Below are positions 26,685 through 36,684 of a stretch of DNA of 64,000 nt, in pieces. Under the pieces are notes generated by a model. The model was not told the DNA's origin, did not search any database, and worked only from the letters and a program-made list of their open reading frames with translations. This DNA is from Pseudomonas fluorescens (GTDB lineage: Bacteria > Pseudomonadota > Gammaproteobacteria > Pseudomonadales > Pseudomonadaceae), in contig NZ_MOBX01000003.1 in NCBI RefSeq assembly GCF_003732425.1, positions 682,001 to 746,000 on the forward strand, in the 5' to 3' direction. Position numbers and translations under genes: made by a program. Within the stretch, counting starts at the first letter, position 1. Every line of letters starts with the position of its first letter.

Positions 26685-27640
26685 GCGACGGCTACGACGT
26701 CGAGAATCCGCTGCACCACCCGATCCTGATCGATGCCGGCGGCCTCGGCTTCAAACGACAAAATGATGCGGTGACGCAACACATCGAACAGCACCGCTTG
26801 AATGTCTTCCGGGCTGACGAAGTCGCGACCGGCCAGCCAGGCGTGGGCGCGGGCGCAGCGGTCGAGGGCGATCGAACCGCGCGGGCTGGCGCCGTAAGCG
26901 ATCCACTCGGCCATTTCCGGATCGAACTTGGCCGGGTTGCGCGTGGCCATGACCAGTTGCACCAGGTATTCCTCAACGGCGTCGGCCATGTAGAGACCGA
27001 GGATTTCCTTGCGCGCGGCGAAGATCGCCTGCTGGCTGACGCGGCGTTCGGGTTTGGTTTCACCGTTCAACGCTTCGCCACGGGCCTGCTGGAGGATGCG
27101 GCGTTCGACGGCGGCGTCCGGGAAACCGATTTTCACGTGCATCAGGAAACGGTCGAGCTGGGCCTCCGGCAGCGGATACGTGCCTTCCTGCTCGATCGGG
27201 TTTTGCGTGGCCATCACCAGAAACAACGGCGACAGCTCATAAGTGCTGCGGCCGACACTGACCTGACGCTCGGCCATGGCTTCGAGCAGCGCCGATTGCA
27301 CCTTGGCCGGGGCGCGGTTGATTTCGTCCGCCAGCACCAGGTTGTGGAAGATCGGCCCCTGCTGGAACACGAAACTGCCGGTTTCCGGGCGATAGATCTC
27401 GGTGCCGGTGATGTCGGCCGGCAGCAGGTCAGGGGTGAACTGGATGCGATGGAACTGGGCTTCGATGCCCTCGGCGAGTTCTTTGATCGCTTTGGTCTTG
27501 GCCAGACCCGGAGCGCCCTCGACCAGCATGTGGCCGTCGGCGAGCAGGGCGATGAGCAAACGCTCGATGAGTTTTTCCTGGCCGAGAATCTGCGTTGAAA
27601 GAAAGGTTCGCAGCGCCAGCAGCGCTTCACGATGTTCCAT
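26681..27640 (-). CDS. MoxR-family AAA+ ATPase
   Basis: A 319-residue AAA+ ATPase with Walker A EGAPGLAKT at residues 41-49, Walker B LVLADEINRAP near 103, sensor LVMATQNPIEQEGTYPLPEAQLDRF, and a C-terminal lid helical domain. MoxR proteins use ATP to remodel or mature client proteins, here with the VWA proteins BatA and BatB. I chose ATG 27640 because AGGA lies about 10 nt upstream. An in-frame start 30 bp earlier at 27670 would add ten residues not seen in homologues. It is the first gene of the six-gene operon. Confidence 0.93.
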   Translation of the reverse strand: MEHREALLALRTFLSTQILGQEKLIERLLIALLADGHMLVEGAPGLAKTKAIKELAEGIEAQFHRIQFTPDLLPADITGTEIYRPETGSFVFQQGPIFHNLVLADEINRAPAKVQSALLEAMAERQVSVGRSTYELSPLFLVMATQNPIEQEGTYPLPEAQLDRFLMHVKIGFPDAAVERRILQQARGEALNGETKPERRVSQQAIFAARKEILGLYMADAVEEYLVQLVMATRNPAKFDPEMAEWIAYGASPRGSIALDRCARAHAWLAGRDFVSPEDIQAVLFDVLRHRIILSFEAEAAGIDQDRVVQRILDVVAVA

Positions 27641-27768
27641 CGGTGACTGTTCCTGGAAAGGGGTGGCCACGCGCGTTCGGATAACGCCGGGGCTGGGGGC
27701 GTTACTTTAATCCATCGCGGGGGGTGGCGACTAACGGCATTTTGCAGAAAGGACCTTTTAACGCCCTT

Positions 27769-29478
27769 TTATTGGTTAACGGTTTGAAGGTCACTTAGCA
27801 GCCGTTTGATCGATGCTCTGTCCACCAGATCATGCCAGGGGCCATCTTCAATGATTTCGCCATTATGCATAACAATGACCCGGTCGAAGCGGTGTAGATG
27901 GCTGACATCGTGCGTTACGCAAATCAGACCTTGGCCGGCAAACGTCTCGAACAGCAACTCCCAAACCGGTGCGGCGAGCTTCGGCTCTATTGATGCGCTC
28001 GGTTCGTCAAAAAGGTTGAATTTACCCGGCCGGTTAATCAGTCGCAGCAGCGTCAGGCGTTTGGCTTCACCGCCGGAAATGTTGGCGGCATTTTCGTTGA
28101 TGTCGCGCCCGCTGACGATCTCTTCAAGCTGTAAACGCTGAATGGCGCTGCGCAAATGCAGCGAAGGATTAACACCAAACAAAACTGACCTGTCGAAGGT
28201 GCCCTCCAGGAATTGCGGGGATTGAGGGCAGTAACGCAGTACTTGCAGATGGCTCTGAGCGTTCAAGCGATCAACGGGTATATCGTCAATGTTCAGTTGG
28301 CTCCTTACCGAAGCGTTCAGTCCGGCCAGCGCTTCGAGCAAGGTGGATTTGCCTGCGCCGCTAGGGCCGGTGATCGCGACCGATTGCCTCTGTTTGAAGT
28401 CAATCAGGTTTGCGATGGATAGCCGGACGGCGCCATTGTCGGTGATGACGCAGGGTTTGAGCCGTAACGTTGATTCGTCCTGTTGGGTCACTTCGCCTCT
28501 ACGACCGTCATTATCAAAATCGGCTGTTTTGAGCAGTTGCTGGAGGCGGCGTTGATCCGCTAAAAACTGATCCAGCACTCGATAGCCTTCGGTCAAGGCT
28601 GTGATGTTCAGCAGGAACGTACTGGCGATGGAAAAGATCGCGACCAATTGCCCGACGCTAATGCTCGCGGCCCCCGACAATTGATCGACAACACCCCAAC
28701 TTAACAATCCTCCTGTGGAAAGACTGATAAACAAGATCTTTGCCCCGCTTAACAATCCACCGGATCCCGCGACGGTTACCGCCGCTTCGGCATATTGGTT
28801 GAAGGCTCTGTTCAAGGGTTGCAGTGCGGTCTGCTCGGCGCGCTCCAGTTTTATCGATTTGCTTGCCTTCAAGGTGTTGAACAGGATCGCGCTCAGTTCA
28901 TCTTCCTGCTCATTCACGGCATCAATATGTTTTCTGCGCCACCTGATGATTCGATGGGTGGCAAAAAGGTAAAGCACTCCAAGGCTCGCCATCGCGCAAA
29001 AGACCCAGGTGCCGCCCATGTACCAAAATGCGGCGGCAATGATCAGGAACTCCAGACACAGTGGAAAGCCCACCGTGACAAAGAACGTCAGCAGTTGCTC
29101 GTGGGCGGTGATTCCGCGCTCTACCGATTTGATGAAGTGACCGACGCGCCAAGTGCTGAATCGAGAGAATTCTTTTCCCATCAATTGCGCCATCCATGTA
29201 ATGGACGCGTTCATCACAATCCGCTGGACGAGTTTCGAAAGAAGTAGTGTCTGCAGTGGTGCAATAATCGCCTGAGCGCATCCGGCCAAGACAAAGGCCG
29301 CTGTAAAGAAAAGTAGCGTGTTGAGCGTGGTGTGATCTGCGTTACTGAGCGAATCGACAATGGCACCCAGTAACAATGGCGGCGCAAGGGCTAGAAGCTT
29401 TAGCGAAATAATGGCGGTGATTGTTGTGATCAATAGCAGTCGATGCTTTTTGCAAGCTGTTCTGATGAGTGTCCGCAT
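27769..29478 (-). CDS. ABC exporter, fused permease and ATPase
   Basis: This 569-residue protein has about six membrane spans in the first 300 residues and a nucleotide-binding domain after ~340. Walker A is GPSGAGKST, signature SGGEAKR, Walker B FNLFDEPSAS and the switch histidine is in CVTHDVSH. It is a half-transporter that would work as a dimer, exporting a lipid, peptide or small molecule. There is no peptidase domain and no adjacent precursor, membrane-fusion or outer-membrane gene. The ABC domain is rather divergent (no standard Q-loop context) and codon usage is less GC-rich than in the neighbours, suggesting acquisition. Substrate unknown. Confidence 0.87.
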   Translation of the reverse strand: MRTLIRTACKKHRLLLITTITAIISLKLLALAPPLLLGAIVDSLSNADHTTLNTLLFFTAAFVLAGCAQAIIAPLQTLLLSKLVQRIVMNASITWMAQLMGKEFSRFSTWRVGHFIKSVERGITAHEQLLTFFVTVGFPLCLEFLIIAAAFWYMGGTWVFCAMASLGVLYLFATHRIIRWRRKHIDAVNEQEDELSAILFNTLKASKSIKLERAEQTALQPLNRAFNQYAEAAVTVAGSGGLLSGAKILFISLSTGGLLSWGVVDQLSGAASISVGQLVAIFSIASTFLLNITALTEGYRVLDQFLADQRRLQQLLKTADFDNDGRRGEVTQQDESTLRLKPCVITDNGAVRLSIANLIDFKQRQSVAITGPSGAGKSTLLEALAGLNASVRSQLNIDDIPVDRLNAQSHLQVLRYCPQSPQFLEGTFDRSVLFGVNPSLHLRSAIQRLQLEEIVSGRDINENAANISGGEAKRLTLLRLINRPGKFNLFDEPSASIEPKLAAPVWELLFETFAGQGLICVTHDVSHLHRFDRVIVMHNGEIIEDGPWHDLVDRASIKRLLSDLQTVNQ

Positions 29479-29832
29479 GGAGAAACTGCCTGTTGGTCGT
29501 TTTAATTAATTGCCACGGCTCTTGGTGTTATTTGCCAAAGTTCACAGGTGGGATAATTAATAGCAATGAGCGCGCGACCAGGCAATCAGATATCGGTGTA
29601 GGACTTCCGATGATTGTGTAGGGCGGTTCTTGTCGGGAAGTAGGATGAAACTTTACTCGGGTAAACGTGCAAGGCAGTGTGCTTGCATATTTATTGATAT
29701 GTATGGTCTTTAAGTGTTTAAGGTTTTCAGCGAAAGTTGAAGCGAAACGCCCGTTACAGGACTGACAGTGGCGTGGCGCATTTTACTTGGGCACCATCGC
29801 CACTCAATTTACGTTTGGGATAGCAGGCCTGA
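29479..29832. other. AT-rich intergenic region, no gene seen
   Basis: This 354-bp gap is clearly more AT-rich than its surroundings (for example TTTTAATTAATTGCC near the ABC gene and ATATTTATTGATATG near 29690). It must hold the promoter of the ABC gene. I see no convincing gene or repeat. Confidence 0.5.
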
Positions 29833-30189
29833 TCAGCCTAGCTCACTGACATAGGTGCCAGTCCCATCAAGGATATTCTTCAGGGTCTCCTCAACCTCAT
29901 CCAGATCCACCATATCCGGGTTAAAGCTGATCTCCAGCACATCATCCCCATTCAACGCATCGGCATCCGCCGCCGCAATCTCGATCTTCAGCAGCGTCGA
30001 GGTCAAAGTAACTTTCACCCCATCAAGCGTCGAAGGCTCGCCATCCAGCGTAATCTCCAGCTCATCCTCATCCGGATAGCGGCTCATCAGAAACATGTCG
30101 CCCTTGTCGCTGTGGCAGCAGAGCATGGCCATGTTGTCTTCTTCGTCATCGCATGGGTTGACGATCAGTAGGGCGGTGGTCATTTGCAT
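29833..30189 (-). CDS. Acidic small cytoplasmic protein, unknown
   Basis: A 118-residue strongly acidic protein (many Asp/Glu, e.g. YPDEDELEITLDGEPSTLDG) with a CC pair near residue 30. The second half alternates strand and helix predictions, ending EETLKNILDGTGTYVSELG. I start it at ATG 30189, with AGGA 7 nt upstream, rather than an in-frame ATG six codons earlier. No family is recognised beyond conserved-hypothetical. It stands alone, divergent from gdhB. Confidence 0.68.
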   Translation of the reverse strand: MQMTTALLIVNPCDDEEDNMAMLCCHSDKGDMFLMSRYPDEDELEITLDGEPSTLDGVKVTLTSTLLKIEIAAADADALNGDDVLEISFNPDMVDLDEVEETLKNILDGTGTYVSELG

Positions 30190-30693
30190 GGTCAATTCCT
30201 GCCTCAAGGGGCGTGTCGGTCGCTAATGGGCGCGATTCTGCCAGCCCTCGGGAATTTCTGCATGTGAGAGTGTCAGAGGATGTGTCGTGAACGCGACATG
30301 GGTCAATGGTCATTTCTGGCACGCATGTACCGTAAATCCGGGCATTCAGGCCGCCGTTTTCCGCCACGACTGCTAGTGTTTACCGGTGCCAAACCCTCGG
30401 TTTACGTGCCAATGACCGAATATGTCGCAGCACCGCAAGCAGACACATTGTCGCACCCTTTAAGCTGCGCAACGGATGAGCACCCGTAAAGGCATTGTCG
30501 GCACCGCTGGCAGTCGCTTTTGCAGATGCTCATTCTATGGAAGGTGAATGTGACCTGAGTGTCCCGTCCAGCTTCACCCACCTGTCCCCCTGTTTCCTCT
30601 GCCCGAGAATCAGGAACAGGGCGACACAAGCCCCGAAAGGGGTGTTGCACGCGACGCTTTCCATCAATAACAAGCTTAAGCGGAGTACCACAG
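30190..30693. promoter_or_regulatory. Long upstream region of gdhB
   Basis: A 504-bp gap between the divergent acidic-protein gene and gdhB. It contains an imperfect inverted repeat, GGTCATTTCTGGCACG near 30307 against CGTGCCAATGACC near 30405, that could be an operator or RNA stem. CGGAG lies 8 nt before the gdhB ATG. No gene is convincing here. Confidence 0.4.
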
Positions 30694-33600
30694 ATGGCGT
30701 TCTTCACCGCAGCCAGCAAAGCCGACTTCCAGCACCAACTGCAAGCGGCACTGGCGCAGCACATCAGTGAACAGGCACTGCCACAAGTGGCGCTGTTCGC
30801 TGAACAATTCTTCGGCATCATTTCTCTGGACGAGCTGACTCAACGTCGCCTCTCCGACCTCGCTGGCTGTACTCTTTCTGCGTGGCGCCTGCTTGAGCGC
30901 TTCGATCACGCGCAACCGCAAGTGCGCGTCTACAACCCTGATTACGAGCGTCATGGCTGGCAGTCGACCCACACCGCGGTCGAAGTCCTGCACCACGACC
31001 TGCCATTTCTGGTCGACTCGGTCCGCACCGAGCTGAACCGCCGCGGCTACAGCATCCACACCCTGCAAACCACCGTGCTCAGCGTGCGTCGTGGCAGCAA
31101 GGGCGAGTTGCTGGAAATTCTGCCAAAAGGCAGCACCGGCGAAGGCGTTCTGCACGAATCGCTGATGTACCTGGAAATCGACCGCTGCGCCAACGCGGCC
31201 GAACTGAATGTGTTGAGCAAAGAGCTGGAACAGGTTCTCGGTGAAGTCCGCGTTGCGGTCGCCGATTTCGAGCCGATGAAAGACAAGGTGCAGGAAATCC
31301 TCGCCAAGCTCGACAACAGCGCGTTTGCCATCGATGCCGATGAAAAGAACGAAATCAAAAGCTTCCTGGAATGGCTGGTGGGCAACCACTTCACCTTCCT
31401 CGGCTACGAAGAGTTCGTGGTCACCGATCAGGCCGATGGCGGCCACATCGAGTACGACCAGAACTCCTTCCTCGGCCTGACCAAACTGCTGCGCACCGGC
31501 CTGACCTACGACGACCTGCGCATCGAAGACTACGCCGTTGCCTACCTGCGCGAACCGACCCTGCTGTCGTTCGCCAAGGCCGCGCACCCGAGCCGTGTGC
31601 ACCGTCCGGCCTACCCGGACTACGTGTCGATCCGTGAAATCGACGCTGACGGCAAAGTCATCAAGGAACACCGCTTCATGGGCCTGTACACCTCGTCGGT
31701 GTATGGCGAGAGCGTGCGGGTCATCCCGTTCATCCGCCGCAAGGTCGAAGAAATCGAGCGCCGCTCCGGCTTCCAGTCCAAGGCTCACCTGGGCAAGGAA
31801 CTGGCGCAGGTCCTCGAAGTGTTGCCGCGTGATGACCTGTTCCAGACCCCGGTCGACGAACTGTTCACCACCGTGATGTCGATCGTGCAGATCCAGGAAC
31901 GCAACAAGATCCGCGTATTCCTGCGCAAAGACCCGTATGGTCGTTTCTGCTACTGCCTGGCCTACGTGCCGCGCGACATCTACTCCACCGAAGTGCGCCA
32001 GAAGATCCAGCAAGTGCTGATGGAGCGCCTGAAGGCCTCCGATTGCGAGTTCTGGACATTCTTCTCCGAGTCGGTACTGGCGCGCGTGCAGCTGATCCTG
32101 CGTGTCGACCCGAAAAACCGTCTCGACATCGACCCGGTGCTGCTGGAAAAAGAAGTCGTGCAAGCCTGCCGCAGCTGGCAGGACGATTACGCCGCACTGA
32201 CCGTCGAAAGCTTCGGCGAAGCCCACGGCACCAACGTGCTGGCCGACTTCCCGAAAGGCTTCCCGGCCGGCTACCGTGAGCGTTTCGCTGCGCATTCGGC
32301 CGTGGTCGACATGCAGCACCTGCTGAGCCTCAACGAAAAAAATCCGCTGGTGATGAGCTTCTATCAGCCGCTCGGTCAGGTCTCCGGCCAGCGCGAGCTG
32401 CATTGCAAGCTGTACCACGCCGACACCCCGCTGGCACTGTCCGACGTCTTGCCGATTCTGGAAAACCTCGGCCTGCGCGTGCTGGGTGAATTCCCGTACC
32501 GTCTGCGTCACACCAATGGCCGCGAGTTCTGGATTCACGACTTCGCGTTCACTGCCGCTGAAGGCCTGGACCTCGACATCCAGCAACTCAACGACACCCT
32601 GCAGGACGCGTTCGTCCACATCGTTCGCGGCGACGCCGAAAACGATGCGTTCAACCGTCTGGTACTGACCGCCGGCCTGCCATGGCGCGACGTCGCGCTG
32701 CTGCGTGCTTACGCCCGTTATCTGAAGCAGATTCGTCTGGGCTTCGATCTGGGTTACATCGCCAGCACCCTGAACAACCACACCGACATCGCTCGCGAGC
32801 TGACCCGGTTGTTCAAGACCCGCTTCTATCTGGCACGCAAACTCAGCGACGACGATCTGGAAGACAAGCAACAGCGTCTGGAACAAGCGATTCTGACCGC
32901 ACTGGACGACGTCCAGGTGCTCAACGAAGACCGCATCCTGCGTCGTTACCTCGACCTGATCAAAGCCACGCTGCGTACCAACTTCTACCAGACTGACGCC
33001 AACGGCCAGAACAAGTCGTACTTCAGCTTCAAGTTCAACCCGCACGCGATCCCTGAACTGCCGAAGCCAGTGCCGAAGTTCGAAATCTTCGTTTACTCGC
33101 CACGCGTTGAAGGCGTGCACCTGCGCTTCGGTAACGTGGCGCGTGGTGGTCTGCGCTGGTCCGACCGTGAAGAAGACTTCCGTACCGAAGTCCTCGGCCT
33201 AGTAAAAGCCCAGCAAGTGAAGAACTCGGTCATCGTGCCGGTGGGTGCGAAGGGCGGCTTCCTGCCGCGTCGCCTGCCAATGGGCGGCAGCCGTGACGAG
33301 ATCGCGGCCGAGGGCATCGCCTGCTACCGCATCTTCATCTCGGGTCTGTTGGACATCACCGACAACCTGAAAGACGGCGCGCTGGTACCGCCGGCCAACG
33401 TCGTGCGTCATGACGACGATGACCCGTACCTGGTGGTCGCAGCGGACAAGGGCACTGCGACCTTCTCCGACATCGCCAACGGCATCGCCATCGACTACGG
33501 CTTCTGGCTGGGTGACGCGTTTGCGTCCGGTGGTTCGGCCGGTTACGACCACAAGAAAATGGGCATCACCGCCAAAGGCGCGTGGGTTGGCGTACAACGT

Positions 33601-35589
33601 CACTTCCGCGAGCGCGGCATCAATGTTCAGGAAGACAGCATCACCGTAGTGGGCGTCGGCGACATGGCCGGTGACGTGTTCGGTAACGGCCTGTTGATGT
33701 CTGACAAGCTGCAACTGGTCGCTGCCTTCAACCACATGCACATCTTCATCGACCCGAACCCGAACCCGGCGACCAGCTTCGTCGAGCGTCAGCGCATGTT
33801 CGACCTGCCGCGTTCGGCCTGGACCGACTACGACACCAGCATCATGTCCGAAGGTGGCGGCATCTTCTCGCGCAGCGCGAAGAGCATCGCAATCTCCCCG
33901 CAGATGCAGGAACGCTTCGACATCAAGGCTGACAAGCTGACCCCGACCGAACTGCTGAACGCCTTGCTCAAGGCGCCGGTGGATCTGCTGTGGAACGGCG
34001 GTATCGGTACTTACGTCAAGGCCAGCACTGAAAGCCACGCCGATGTCGGCGACAAGGCCAACGATGCACTGCGCGTCAACGGCAACGAACTGCGCTGCAA
34101 AGTCGTGGGCGAGGGCGGTAACCTCGGCATGACCCAACTGGGTCGTGTGGAATTCGGCTTGAATGGCGGCGGTTCCAACACCGACTTCATCGACAACGCC
34201 GGTGGCGTGGACTGCTCCGACCACGAAGTAAACATCAAGATCCTGCTGAACGAAGTGGTTCAGGCCGGTGACATGACCGACAAGCAACGCAACCAGTTGC
34301 TGGCGAGCATGACCGACGAAGTCGGCAACCTGGTACTGGGCAACAACTACAAGCAGACTCAGGCCCTGTCCCTGGCGGCGCGCCGTGCTTACGAGCGCAT
34401 CGCTGAGTACAAGCGTCTGATGAGCGATCTGGAAGGCCGTGGCAAGCTGGACCGTGCCATCGAGTTCCTGCCGACCGAAGAGCAACTGGCCGAGCGTATC
34501 GCTGAGGGCCACGGTCTGACCCGTCCTGAGCTGTCGGTGCTGATCTCGTACAGCAAAATCGACCTCAAAGAGCAGCTGTTGGGCTCCTTGGTGCCGGACG
34601 ATGACTACCTGACCCGCGACATGGAAACGGCGTTCCCGCCGACCCTGGTCAGCAAGTTCTCCGAAGCCATGCGTCGTCACCGTCTGAAGCGCGAGATCGT
34701 CAGCACCCAGATCGCCAACGACCTGGTCAACCACATGGGCATCACCTTCGTTCAACGACTCAAAGAGTCGACCGGCATGAGCCCGGCGAACGTCGCTGGC
34801 GCTTACGTGATCGTGCGCGACATCTTCCACCTCCCGCACTGGTTCCGTCAGATCGAAGCGCTGGACTATCAGGTTTCCGCTGATGTGCAGCTGGAACTGA
34901 TGGACGAGCTGATGCGTCTGGGCCGTCGCGCTACGCGCTGGTTCCTGCGTGCCCGCCGCAACGAGCAGAACGCTGCCCGTGACGTCGCGCACTTCGGTCC
35001 GCACCTGAAAGAACTGGGTCTGAAACTCGACGAACTGCTGAGCGGCGAAATCCGTGAAAACTGGCAGGCGCGTTATCAGGCTTACGTAGCTGCCGGTGTA
35101 CCGGAATTGTTGGCGCGTATGGTGGCGGGCACCTCGCACCTGTACACCCTGCTGCCGATCATCGAAGCGTCCGACGTGACTGGTCAGAACCCTGCTGAAG
35201 TGGCGAAAGCTTACTTCGCCGTGGGCAGTGCGCTGGACATCACCTGGTACCTGCAACAGATCAGCGCGCTGCCGGTTGAAAACAACTGGCAAGCCCTGGC
35301 CCGTGAAGCGTTCCGTGATGACGTCGACTGGCAGCAACGTGCAATCACCATCTCCGTCCTGCAACAGGGCGACGGCACTCAGGACGTCGAAACACGCCTG
35401 GCGCTGTGGATGGAACAGCACGAAAGCATGATCTCGCGCTGGCGCGCCATGCTGGTGGAAATCCGTGCGGCAAGCGGCACGGACTACGCCATGTATGCAG
35501 TGGCCAACCGTGAACTGCTGGACCTCGCGTTGAGCGGGCAAGCGGTAGTGCCTACGGTTGCTGCGAATGCCGAGCTTGAATTGGCATAA
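30694..35589 (+). CDS. gdhB: NAD-specific glutamate dehydrogenase, large (GdhB/L_180) type
   Basis: This 1,631-residue enzyme converts glutamate to 2-oxoglutarate and ammonium with NAD, mainly in amino-acid catabolism (arginine and glutamate use). A long N-terminal regulatory part precedes the catalytic core. The core shows GGLRWSDREEDFRTEVLGL near residue 817, the substrate lysine region VGAKGGF, the NAD-binding GVGDMAGDVFGNG near 988 and NGGIGTYVKA. The start ATG 30694 is set by CGGAG 8 nt upstream and by the usual ~1,620-residue length; the frame is open upstream to 30559 but without support. Monocistronic, with a strong terminator. Confidence 0.96.
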   Translation: MAFFTAASKADFQHQLQAALAQHISEQALPQVALFAEQFFGIISLDELTQRRLSDLAGCTLSAWRLLERFDHAQPQVRVYNPDYERHGWQSTHTAVEVLHHDLPFLVDSVRTELNRRGYSIHTLQTTVLSVRRGSKGELLEILPKGSTGEGVLHESLMYLEIDRCANAAELNVLSKELEQVLGEVRVAVADFEPMKDKVQEILAKLDNSAFAIDADEKNEIKSFLEWLVGNHFTFLGYEEFVVTDQADGGHIEYDQNSFLGLTKLLRTGLTYDDLRIEDYAVAYLREPTLLSFAKAAHPSRVHRPAYPDYVSIREIDADGKVIKEHRFMGLYTSSVYGESVRVIPFIRRKVEEIERRSGFQSKAHLGKELAQVLEVLPRDDLFQTPVDELFTTVMSIVQIQERNKIRVFLRKDPYGRFCYCLAYVPRDIYSTEVRQKIQQVLMERLKASDCEFWTFFSESVLARVQLILRVDPKNRLDIDPVLLEKEVVQACRSWQDDYAALTVESFGEAHGTNVLADFPKGFPAGYRERFAAHSAVVDMQHLLSLNEKNPLVMSFYQPLGQVSGQRELHCKLYHADTPLALSDVLPILENLGLRVLGEFPYRLRHTNGREFWIHDFAFTAAEGLDLDIQQLNDTLQDAFVHIVRGDAENDAFNRLVLTAGLPWRDVALLRAYARYLKQIRLGFDLGYIASTLNNHTDIARELTRLFKTRFYLARKLSDDDLEDKQQRLEQAILTALDDVQVLNEDRILRRYLDLIKATLRTNFYQTDANGQNKSYFSFKFNPHAIPELPKPVPKFEIFVYSPRVEGVHLRFGNVARGGLRWSDREEDFRTEVLGLVKAQQVKNSVIVPVGAKGGFLPRRLPMGGSRDEIAAEGIACYRIFISGLLDITDNLKDGALVPPANVVRHDDDDPYLVVAADKGTATFSDIANGIAIDYGFWLGDAFASGGSAGYDHKKMGITAKGAWVGVQRHFRERGINVQEDSITVVGVGDMAGDVFGNGLLMSDKLQLVAAFNHMHIFIDPNPNPATSFVERQRMFDLPRSAWTDYDTSIMSEGGGIFSRSAKSIAISPQMQERFDIKADKLTPTELLNALLKAPVDLLWNGGIGTYVKASTESHADVGDKANDALRVNGNELRCKVVGEGGNLGMTQLGRVEFGLNGGGSNTDFIDNAGGVDCSDHEVNIKILLNEVVQAGDMTDKQRNQLLASMTDEVGNLVLGNNYKQTQALSLAARRAYERIAEYKRLMSDLEGRGKLDRAIEFLPTEEQLAERIAEGHGLTRPELSVLISYSKIDLKEQLLGSLVPDDDYLTRDMETAFPPTLVSKFSEAMRRHRLKREIVSTQIANDLVNHMGITFVQRLKESTGMSPANVAGAYVIVRDIFHLPHWFRQIEALDYQVSADVQLELMDELMRLGRRATRWFLRARRNEQNAARDVAHFGPHLKELGLKLDELLSGEIRENWQARYQAYVAAGVPELLARMVAGTSHLYTLLPIIEASDVTGQNPAEVAKAYFAVGSALDITWYLQQISALPVENNWQALAREAFRDDVDWQQRAITISVLQQGDGTQDVETRLALWMEQHESMISRWRAMLVEIRAASGTDYAMYAVANRELLDLALSGQAVVPTVAANAELELA

Positions 35590-35605
35590 GTAGTGGCTGA
35601 ATGAG

Positions 35606-35640
35606 AAAGCCCCGGTGTCGTGAGATGCCGGGGCTTTTTT
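35606..35640 (+). terminator. Rho-independent terminator of gdhB
   Basis: Stem AAAGCCCCGG / CCGGGGCTTT with a short loop is followed by a T-run, 17 bp after the gdhB stop. Confidence 0.92.
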
Positions 35641-35674
35641 ATGCCTGAAGGATTTGTGCTGGCTGATGCGGCGC

Positions 35675-35742
35675 CATCGCGAGCAGGCTCACTCCTACAA
35701 GGGGAACGCATTCCAACTGTAGGAGCGAGCCTGCTCGCGAAA
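35675..35742. repeat. REP pair (GGAGCGAGCCTGCTCGCG family)
   Basis: Two inverted copies of the GAGCCTGCTCGCGA element lie between the gdhB terminator and the convergent lipoprotein gene. Confidence 0.85.
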
Positions 35743-35754
35743 GGGCCCTTACAT

Positions 35755-36468
35755 TCAATACAACTTCTGACCTTGTTTACTATCCAGCATCGACACTTTA
35801 TCCGCCGGTGTGGCGACTAAATTATTGAGCGACTGGTCAAACTTCTGCAACGCCCGAACTTGCACATCCTGCTGCTGATTAATATCGGCAACTATCTCGT
35901 CCGAACCCTTGAAGTCCGCCCACACCGGCGTCAGTTCTCTCGCCTCTGAGCCTTTCGCCGTGCCGATATAGTTCAGCTGCGCATCATAAAAATCGGCACT
36001 GACATCGGCCTTAATGTCGGAACTGCGCGACGTGATCAATTGGCTATGAGTGTCGACGATTGCCACCACATCAGGCTTGGCCGCACGCAGGCTCTGCATG
36101 TCCGGATACACCGTCACCGAGCCGAACTGACGCTGCAGGGACGCGTTGACCCAATCCACCGCCATGTCCGGTTTGGAGCTGGCAACATAGGCGTCATGGA
36201 TCGGCTGCACCAGCAGGCTCTGGCCGAAACCGGTGCCGGCGTTGGCTTGGTAGTCGCGCAAGTATTCGCGGTTAGTCTGGGTGCTCGGGCTGTAGACCAC
36301 GCCGAGCGATACGCCGGGGCCGCTTTTTACCTGGGTGGCGCTGCTGCGGCCGGTAGGATGGGGGAGCAGGGTATCCAGTGACGAAACCGCTTTGGGCGCG
36401 GTGGGGACAGAACAGGCGGACAATGCTAAAACCGATATCGCCAATACACTGGTGAACGCAAGTTTCAT
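35755..36468 (-). CDS. Predicted lipoprotein, unknown function
   Basis: A 237-residue protein with a lipoprotein signal (MKLAFTSVLAISVLALSAC, lipobox LSAC), so an outer- or inner-membrane-anchored periplasmic protein. The mature part has a DVVAIVDTHSQLI strand and TAKGSEARELTPVW, resembling periplasmic lipoproteins without assigned role. ATG 36468 is preceded by GGGAGAAAC. A longer in-frame start at 36522 would place 18 residues before the signal and is unlikely. Monocistronic. Confidence 0.75.
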   Translation of the reverse strand: MKLAFTSVLAISVLALSACSVPTAPKAVSSLDTLLPHPTGRSSATQVKSGPGVSLGVVYSPSTQTNREYLRDYQANAGTGFGQSLLVQPIHDAYVASSKPDMAVDWVNASLQRQFGSVTVYPDMQSLRAAKPDVVAIVDTHSQLITSRSSDIKADVSADFYDAQLNYIGTAKGSEARELTPVWADFKGSDEIVADINQQQDVQVRALQKFDQSLNNLVATPADKVSMLDSKQGQKLY

Positions 36469-36629
36469 GGTGTTTCTCCCGTGAAACAACATCAGTCGGA
36501 AAGTTTCAAAGTCGTTAAACACGACCGTTAATTCAGACTAAACCCGCCAACCTGACAATTTGCTGAGCTAGCAGCAGTTGATTAGGTTCATTTGCTGTAA
36601 CACGGTGCGGTTAATTGCGCCGGGAAATA

Positions 36630-36656
36630 AAAAGGCCCAAATCAGCGATTTGAGCT
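36630..36656 (-). terminator. Terminator of the cupin gene
   Basis: Reading the minus strand, stem GCTCAAATC / GATTTGGGC (one G-U pair) with a GCT loop is followed by CTTTTTATTT. It lies about 30 bp after the cupin stop and upstream of the lipoprotein gene. Confidence 0.75.
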
Positions 36657-36684
36657 CTTTTATTTATGGCTGATTAAACAACCA

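Noticed and set aside
30676..35541. Two long minus-strand frames (~814 and ~780 codons) opposite gdhB
   Set aside because: These are antisense shadows of gdhB. They show no recognisable domains, and both lie entirely within a clear conserved enzyme gene.
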